DNA of 18,025 nt, taken from the NCBI GenBank assembly GCA_016763335.1, contig JAESUD010000116.1:1-18025 (forward strand), read 5' to 3'. The DNA is from Emcibacteraceae bacterium (lineage in GTDB: Bacteria > Pseudomonadota > Alphaproteobacteria > Sphingomonadales > Emcibacteraceae). The position numbers and the translations under genes are program-made. Numbering within the stretch: position 1 is the stretch's first letter; the number at the start of each line of letters is the position of its first letter. This document shows, piece by piece, positions 12,282 through 18,025 of the stretch. The notes beneath the pieces were generated by a model. It had not been told where the DNA came from. It did no database searches and saw only the letters and a list, made by a program, of their open reading frames with translations.

Positions 12282-14645
12282 ATGTTCAAAATATCAGTTT
12301 TTATAACGTTAATAGTTTGGGTTTTTAATTCTGGCTGGTCCGTTGCACAGACAAATGACATAAAAATTGAAAGCCCTTCGCAAAACTCCCCTGAAGACCC
12401 CAATGCAATAATCCAATTTAAGGTCGCTAAAGACAGTCTTGAAAATGGCGACGGCCAATTAGCCGGAAAATATTTTGAAAAAACAATAGAGCTCGCCCCA
12501 AAAAATCCGGAATATTTTTATGAGTTTGGCCTGCTTTATGCCGGTTTTGATATGACCGACGACGCTATTAATTTATTACAACAAGCCCGTTCAGTTTACC
12601 ATGAATATAATATAGACAGACCAAAACTTCTGGCTTACATCTGGTATCATCTCGCCGCACAATATGACGTTAATAAACAATATACAGCAGCCATAAACTT
12701 TTATGACCGCAGTCTTGAATATTATAATGAACATGAACCTGACAATCTTATCTCTCGTGCCGTAATAACGATGGCAATCGGTGACCTTTATACAAATCAA
12801 CAAAATCACCGAATGGCAATCCACTATTATCAACAGTCACTTGAAACTGATTTAATAATTCAAGAAATTAAAAATTATAATGTTCCAAAACTATATAGTA
12901 AACTTGGAAGTCGGTTTAGCTGGATCGGCGACTTTGAAACAGCAATAAATTATTATCAGAAGGCCATTGATTATGTAGATCAACATTTTAACGGCATTAG
13001 TAGTAATCTGCCCGAATATCTTTCTGGATTAGGGTTTGCAAATCGTTCAATGGGAAAATATCAACTGGCCATTGAATTATTTGAGAGAGCCGTGGATTTT
13101 GGTAAAATAGCAGTGGAAACATTCCGTCCTCTTGGCCCCAAAAGTGACACTTTTCTTAAAGTACGGGCAAACCTGATCCTTGCCAAGACCGGGCTACAAA
13201 CCACTCAAAATGGTAAATTGGGAAGTGAAAAAAAAATAACCTATCAAAATGCCCTCTTGGAACTTGATAAAAACCCTGAAAGCCATATGGCGCTTTTTTT
13301 TGCTGGCTCTAGTGCAGCCGCGCTTGATTATAATGAAATGGCTATAAAACATTTTTCAAAAGCTGCCGAAATTTCAGCCAATGAAATGGGCGAGAACCAC
13401 TATACAACCGCCCTCAATCAACATGGATTAGGTCGAGCATTTTATTATTTAGGTGAATATGAATTATCGCTTAACGCTTATGAAGACGCTTACCAAATAA
13501 TCAAAAAAGGATATGGTGAAAACAACGGATACCTTGTCAAAATTCTTTACGGAATGGGTAATACATATGTATCAATGGGCAATTATGAATTGGCCATTGA
13601 TGATTTTAGTACTGCAATTACCCTTGCATTAGAATTTGACGAAGATGACGATATTTTACCTTACATCATGTTTGATCTTGCCAGAGCATACGAAAATGCA
13701 AGCGACCATGAGAATGCGCTTGATTTTTATAGTAAGTCATCACAAATTTTAATGCGCGATTATGGTATCGATTATCAACTTATCACCCGTATTTGGCATA
13801 ATATGGGCATCATCCATTATCAACTGAGAGAAGCAGATAAAGCTCTTAATTTTCTGGAATTTGCAAAAGATAATTACCTTAAAGCTGCTGAAAAAGATGA
13901 CACTTATTATTTTTCCACCAATCAAGACCCCAAATATGATCCTAAAATAATTGATACATGGTATTATCTTTCGCTCGCCCATGCCCTTAAGGGCGATTAT
14001 GATGCCGCACTTACAGCCATGCATAATGCCCTTGATATGACCATTAAACGAAACGGGGTCGACGACTTAAAAGTCGCCATATATAAGGAACGCATAAGCA
14101 ACCTTTATCTTGTAAAAGAAGAATATGAGAAAGCCTTTAAATATTCTTCAGAAGCCCTTGACCGTATACTAGAAACATTTCCACCTAATCATAGCAATGT
14201 CGCTCTCTACTGGATGGCGATCGGAAAAGCTGTCCATGCGCAGGAACAGTATAATTTAGCAGAAGATTATTATCAGCGCGCCTTGAATAGTTATAAAAGT
14301 GAATATCACGTTTCAGACCCGGCATTGACCGAACTGTGGGATAAAATTGCCGATAACCTGTCCAAAATGGGCCGTAAGGAAGAGGCGCTAGATATATTAC
14401 AAAAACTCCTGGCAAATATAACCGATCAAGGAAAAGGCGACGCCCCTAATACCGTTAATATTACAAGTAGCATAGCCAATATTCTCGCCGTTAGTGGCCG
14501 TTATACAGAAGCGGTATATTTCTATGAACGTACATTAAGAAATCACATTGCCACTCTCGGCCCTAGCCATCCTAGAACGTTGGACGTGCAAGAAAACCTC
14601 CAAATCATCTACAGCAGAATAAAAAAATCCGAGCAAAGCAATTGA
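12282..14645 (+). CDS. Large secreted protein composed of about 15 TPR repeats
   Basis: The product is 787 aa from ATG at 12282, chosen because the signal peptide (MFKISVFITLIVWVFNSGWS-VAQ) begins there and a GGGGGG run lies about 10 nt upstream; an in-frame TTG at 12264 is less likely. After the signal the whole chain is tetratricopeptide repeats, about 15-16 units by eye, for example YSKLGSRFSWIGDFETAINY, GLGRAFYYLGEYELSLNAYE and ILYGMGNTYVSMGNYELAID. There is one irregular insert (about residues 265-310, LGPKSDTFLKVR...). No catalytic or membrane domain is attached. Such superhelical arrays are protein-binding platforms; the export signal places it in the periplasm or outside. Acidic and tyrosine-rich surfaces are evident. 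It converges with the MAPEG gene 19 bp away. Partner and function are unknown. Confidence 0.85.
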   Translation: MFKISVFITLIVWVFNSGWSVAQTNDIKIESPSQNSPEDPNAIIQFKVAKDSLENGDGQLAGKYFEKTIELAPKNPEYFYEFGLLYAGFDMTDDAINLLQQARSVYHEYNIDRPKLLAYIWYHLAAQYDVNKQYTAAINFYDRSLEYYNEHEPDNLISRAVITMAIGDLYTNQQNHRMAIHYYQQSLETDLIIQEIKNYNVPKLYSKLGSRFSWIGDFETAINYYQKAIDYVDQHFNGISSNLPEYLSGLGFANRSMGKYQLAIELFERAVDFGKIAVETFRPLGPKSDTFLKVRANLILAKTGLQTTQNGKLGSEKKITYQNALLELDKNPESHMALFFAGSSAAALDYNEMAIKHFSKAAEISANEMGENHYTTALNQHGLGRAFYYLGEYELSLNAYEDAYQIIKKGYGENNGYLVKILYGMGNTYVSMGNYELAIDDFSTAITLALEFDEDDDILPYIMFDLARAYENASDHENALDFYSKSSQILMRDYGIDYQLITRIWHNMGIIHYQLREADKALNFLEFAKDNYLKAAEKDDTYYFSTNQDPKYDPKIIDTWYYLSLAHALKGDYDAALTAMHNALDMTIKRNGVDDLKVAIYKERISNLYLVKEEYEKAFKYSSEALDRILETFPPNHSNVALYWMAIGKAVHAQEQYNLAEDYYQRALNSYKSEYHVSDPALTELWDKIADNLSKMGRKEEALDILQKLLANITDQGKGDAPNTVNITSSIANILAVSGRYTEAVYFYERTLRNHIATLGPSHPRTLDVQENLQIIYSRIKKSEQSN

Positions 14646-14664
14646 TTGGAACCAAACGCTTATA

Positions 14665-15048
14665 TTATAACTGCAATCCGATTAGTATAAGTCCGATAAC
14701 CGCAATGAGCCAACCAATTGAGCGTAACGCCCCTGGTCCCGTAATATAAAATATCAGGTGAACAATACGTCCGGCCACAAATAATTCAGCCCCCAGTGCC
14801 GTCATACTGTTATTGGCACCCGTTAAATGTGCGGCAATAACCAAAATAATAAAAAGCGGTAAATATTCGAAATAATTGTAAAGTGATCTTTCCGCACGTC
14901 CGCCCCATCCGGACAGTTCCACTGATTTATCCCGCTGGAAATTATCGCCTTTAAAATCATTTTGTTTATTTTTGGCTGATGCTGTAACAAATCCTTGCAC
15001 AATCACCAATATACCAGACGCAACCAGCATCCATAATTCAATAGTCAT
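14665..15048 (-). CDS. MAPEG-family integral membrane protein
   Basis: The 127-aa protein has four predicted membrane helices: MLVASGILVIVQGFVTAS, LPLFIILVIAAHL, a weaker one around GAELFVAGRIVHLIFYITG, and IGWLIAVIGLILIGLQL. The signature RAERSLYNYFEYLPLF between helices 1 and 2 is the hallmark of the MAPEG (membrane-associated eicosanoid/glutathione metabolism) superfamily, in which it contributes to glutathione binding. Bacterial members are of largely unknown substrate, and some have glutathione transferase activity. The length is normal for the family. AGGA lies about 9 nt before the ATG. It begins 18 bp after the pyc stop on the same strand, so it is probably read through from pyc, although a metabolic link is not obvious. 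Confidence 0.85.
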   Translation of the reverse strand: MTIELWMLVASGILVIVQGFVTASAKNKQNDFKGDNFQRDKSVELSGWGGRAERSLYNYFEYLPLFIILVIAAHLTGANNSMTALGAELFVAGRIVHLIFYITGPGALRSIGWLIAVIGLILIGLQL

Positions 15049-15066
15049 AAATATATTTCCTGTATT

Positions 15067-18025
15067 TTATTTATCTTTTATAATCACCAATAAATCCTTG
15101 GCGTCTACCTGATCACCTGATGCGACAAGTATTTCGCTAATGATGCCGTCTTTTTCCGCATGCAGAGTAGTTTCCATTTTCATGGCCTCAATGCTTAGGA
15201 GTAAATCACCTGTGGTAATTTTTTGCCCGACTTTGATTGCCATATTGGAAATCATCCCCGGTAGTGGTGCACCGATATGGTTTGAATTTCCACTTTCCGC
15301 TTTTTTATTTTCCTTAATGGCGACCGTGGCATCATTTTTCTTAACTTTAATCACCCGTGGTTGGCCGTTAAGTTCATAAAACACCTCAACCGTACCATCA
15401 TCATGAACATCACTAATTGCCTGACAACGTATAACAAGGGTTTTCCCTGCTTCAAGGTCGACCATAATTTCTTGAAACGGCACCATGCCATAAAAATACA
15501 CATTGGTCGGAAGATGGCTAATCGGACCAAATTTTTCGCGAGTTTTTGCAAATTCCGCATAAACCTTTGGATACATCAAATATGATGCAAGGTCGAGATC
15601 GCCTACTTCCGCTTCCGATGCTTCTTTCGCATCCTCGCGGTGCTGTTCAAGATCAGCCGGCGGCAAGCTTAATCCCGGTCTTTCGGTGAGGGGCTTTTCA
15701 CCTTTCAGAATTTTTTTCTGTAATTCTGGTGGAAAACCGCCGTGTGTCTGGCCAAGTTCGCCTTTAAACAGGCTGACAACACTGGCGGGAAACGCAATAT
15801 CTTTATTGGGGTTTTCGATATCTTCCGGTGTTAAATTACCCGAAACCATCATAATCGCCATATCGCCTACGACTTTTGATGAAGGCGTGACCTTGACAAT
15901 ATCCCCAAACATGCGGTTTACATCGGCATAGGCCTTCGCCACCTCATGCCAACGTTCCTCAAGTCCCATACCCCTCGCCTGTTCTTTTAGGTTCGTGAAC
16001 TGTCCACCGGGCATTTCATGCAGGTAAACTTCGGACGCACCGGCGCGAATATCACTTTCAAACGCCATATATTGCCGTCTAACCAGTTCCCAATAATCTG
16101 AAAGCCTGCGAATGGTCGCATTATCAAGCCCCGTATCGCGCGGCCCGCCTTTAAGCGCCGCAACGATAGAACCAAGGTTTGGCTGCGATGTTAGGCCGCT
16201 AAAGCTATCCATTGCCGCATCTGCCGCATCAACCCCCGCCGCCGCGGCGGCAAATACACTGGCGGCACTGATGCCGCTGGTATCATGGGTATGGAAATGA
16301 ATGGGAATACCGACCTCATCCTTGAGCGCCGATATCAACCTTGTCGCCGCTGCCGGTTTAAGAAGCCCTGCCATATCTTTAAGACCAAGGATATGCGCGC
16401 CCGCTTTTTCAAGGCTTTTTGCCATATCCACATAATATTTTAGGTTATATTTTGCCCGGTCCGGGTCATCAATATCGCCAGTATAACAAATCGTACCTTC
16501 GCATATTTTACCGCTATCAATAACGACGTCCATGGCCACACGCATATTTTCGACCCAGTTAAGGCTATCAAATACCCGAAATATATCGACGCCGGCATCC
16601 GCCGATTTCTCAATGAAATATTTAATGACATTATCCGGGTAATTGGTATATCCAACCCCGTTTGACGAGCGCAGCAACATTTGTGTTAATATGTTCGGCG
16701 CTTGCTTTCTGATGGCCCTGATCCGTTCCCACGGACTTTCGTTTAAAAACCGCATCGCCACATCAAATGTCGCCCCACCCCAACATTCAAGTGATAATAA
16801 ACCCGACATTGAATGGGCATAAGCCGGGGCAATTTTCACCATGTCATAACTACGCATCCGTGTTGCCAGCAATGATTGATGGGCATCACGCATAGTGGTA
16901 TCGGTAATCAGTAATTTTTTCTGATCCAGCATCCATTTAGCAAAACCCTCAGCCCCAAGTCGCTCAAATATATCGCGCGTTCCCTCAGGAATAGCGGTAT
17001 TTATCGGTGATGGTGTCTTCGGAAGCGGGCTTTCGATCGGTAGCCTTCTACCCTTTACTTCTTTATTTCCGTTAACGGTAATTTCAGAAATAAAATTAAG
17101 TAATTTGGTAGCTCTGTCTTTTCTCGGTTTAAAATTAAAAAGCTCCGGTGTCTGGTCAATAAACCTTGTGGTATAGGTGCCGTCAAGGAAAGTCGGATGA
17201 TTAATCAGATTTTCAAGAAAATTCAAATTGGTCGCCAGTCCGCGAATACGGAACTCGCGAAGCGCCCTTCCCATCCGCTTAACGGCCTGTTCCGGATCCG
17301 GTGCCCATGCCGTAATTTTTTCAAGCATACTGTCATAATAACGGTTAATAACCGCCCCTGAATATGCCGTACCGCCATCAAGACGAATACCGAAACCCGT
17401 CGCGCCGCGGTAAGCCGTAATGCGTCCATAATCCGGCACAAAATTATCTTCTGGATTTTCCGTGGTAATGCGGCACTGAAGGGCAAAACCATTAAGCTTA
17501 ATATTTTTTTGCTTCGGCACACCGGAACGCTTACTGCCTATTTCTTCTCCGTCGGCGATAAGTATCTGCGCTTTTACCAGATCTATTCCCGTTACCTGCT
17601 CGGTAACAGTATGTTCCACTTGAATGCGCGGGTTAACTTCAATGAAATAATATTTTCCCGTATCCACATCCATTAAAAACTCGACCGTACCAGCATTAGA
17701 ATAATTCACAGATTCTGCAATTTTTATCGCTGATGCACATAATTTTGCGCGTTCATCATCCTTCATAAATGCCGCTGGCGCGCGTTCAATGACTTTCTGG
17801 TTGCGCCGCTGAACCGAACAATCCCGTTCAAATAAATGTACAATATTACCGTGACTGTCACCAAGTACCTGAACTTCGATATGACGAGCCCGTTCGATCA
17901 TTTTCTCAAGATATACTTCATCCTTGCCAAGTGCACTCGCCGCTTCGCGCTGTCCCTCAATAACCAGACTTTCAAGCTCATCCGCGCTTCTGATCACCCG
18001 CATGCCGCGGCCACCACCGCCCCAA
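15067..18025 (-). CDS. pyc: Pyruvate carboxylase, N-terminus missing off the right edge
   Basis: This enzyme makes oxaloacetate from pyruvate, bicarbonate and ATP (anaplerosis) in the cytoplasm, as a biotin-dependent tetramer. About 985 codons are visible of a usual 1,150. The edge cuts inside the ATP-grasp glycine loop (WGGGGRGMRVI), so the biotin carboxylase N-domain is outside; its remainder follows (EKMIERARHIEVQVLGD, FLMDVDTGKYYFIEVNPRIQ). The carboxyltransferase domain opens LLITDTTMRDAHQSLLATR, contains GLKDMAGLL with the lysine expected to be carbamylated, and HFHTHDTSG with metal-binding histidines (about 16276-16302). The biotin carrier domain ends the protein, with the biotinylated Lys in E-A-M-K-M at 15178-15180. 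ATG 18003 is internal, not the start. No lesion is seen. It is followed 18 bp later by the MAPEG gene. Confidence 0.96.
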   Translation of the reverse strand, partial: WGGGGRGMRVIRSADELESLVIEGQREAASALGKDEVYLEKMIERARHIEVQVLGDSHGNIVHLFERDCSVQRRNQKVIERAPAAFMKDDERAKLCASAIKIAESVNYSNAGTVEFLMDVDTGKYYFIEVNPRIQVEHTVTEQVTGIDLVKAQILIADGEEIGSKRSGVPKQKNIKLNGFALQCRITTENPEDNFVPDYGRITAYRGATGFGIRLDGGTAYSGAVINRYYDSMLEKITAWAPDPEQAVKRMGRALREFRIRGLATNLNFLENLINHPTFLDGTYTTRFIDQTPELFNFKPRKDRATKLLNFISEITVNGNKEVKGRRLPIESPLPKTPSPINTAIPEGTRDIFERLGAEGFAKWMLDQKKLLITDTTMRDAHQSLLATRMRSYDMVKIAPAYAHSMSGLLSLECWGGATFDVAMRFLNESPWERIRAIRKQAPNILTQMLLRSSNGVGYTNYPDNVIKYFIEKSADAGVDIFRVFDSLNWVENMRVAMDVVIDSGKICEGTICYTGDIDDPDRAKYNLKYYVDMAKSLEKAGAHILGLKDMAGLLKPAAATRLISALKDEVGIPIHFHTHDTSGISAASVFAAAAAGVDAADAAMDSFSGLTSQPNLGSIVAALKGGPRDTGLDNATIRRLSDYWELVRRQYMAFESDIRAGASEVYLHEMPGGQFTNLKEQARGMGLEERWHEVAKAYADVNRMFGDIVKVTPSSKVVGDMAIMMVSGNLTPEDIENPNKDIAFPASVVSLFKGELGQTHGGFPPELQKKILKGEKPLTERPGLSLPPADLEQHREDAKEASEAEVGDLDLASYLMYPKVYAEFAKTREKFGPISHLPTNVYFYGMVPFQEIMVDLEAGKTLVIRCQAISDVHDDGTVEVFYELNGQPRVIKVKKNDATVAIKENKKAESGNSNHIGAPLPGMISNMAIKVGQKITTGDLLLSIEAMKMETTLHAEKDGIISEILVASGDQVDAKDLLVIIKDK

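Noticed and set aside
17223..17522. 99-codon - strand frame within pyc
   Set aside because: It is out of frame with the strongly conserved biotin carboxylase reading and has no independent support.

Overview
The window is an AT-rich stretch (by eye about 40% G+C) of bacterial chromosome, most likely from an alphaproteobacterium. The support for that is a cytoplasmic PAS histidine kinase whose dimerisation helix resembles the PleC/DivL type, an alphaproteobacterial-looking pyruvate carboxylase, and the general gene style. No phylogeny could be run, so the assignment is an inference. I see no complete mobile element, CRISPR array or recognisable defence system.

Left part (1-4172, + strand). 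The 3' portion of a very large secreted protein comes first: tandem cadherin-like/VCBS repeats, a serralysin-like zinc metallopeptidase domain, RTX repeats and a C-terminal type I secretion tail. Its reading frame breaks once near base 360. A small lipoprotein and a membrane-anchored TPR protein follow. Base 4254-4326 is a strong 73-bp imperfect palindrome in otherwise empty DNA.

Middle (4496-8098, - strand). Two adjacent unknown paralogues share an ungapped 75-residue core. A 58-aa protein with a clear ribosome binding site follows, then a region of nested inverted repeats (5784-5920) and about 240 bp of very AT-rich DNA. An operon of lipoprotein, SRPBCC-fold protein and lipoprotein with PDZ domain comes next. 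Its two lipoproteins are paralogues that differ by gain or loss of the PDZ domain, and a perfect 9-bp dyad lies just upstream.

Right part (8137-18025). A tRNA-Cys(GCA) gene precedes a beta-CASP metallo-beta-lactamase RNase-like gene that carries the second single-base frame break of the window (near 9083). A PAS histidine kinase (- strand), a small secreted TPR protein, a VOC/glyoxalase-fold protein and a 787-aa secreted protein made entirely of TPRs follow. The window ends with a MAPEG membrane protein immediately downstream of pyruvate carboxylase (pyc), whose N-terminus runs off the right edge.

Housekeeping metabolism (pyc, tRNA-Cys) is therefore mixed with envelope and secreted proteins of unknown role. 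The least explained items are the 73-bp palindrome, the nested-repeat element upstream of the 58-aa gene, the duplicated cytoplasmic gene pair and the PDZ/no-PDZ lipoprotein operon. The two frame breaks could be real inactivation or assembly errors, and the sequence alone cannot decide.
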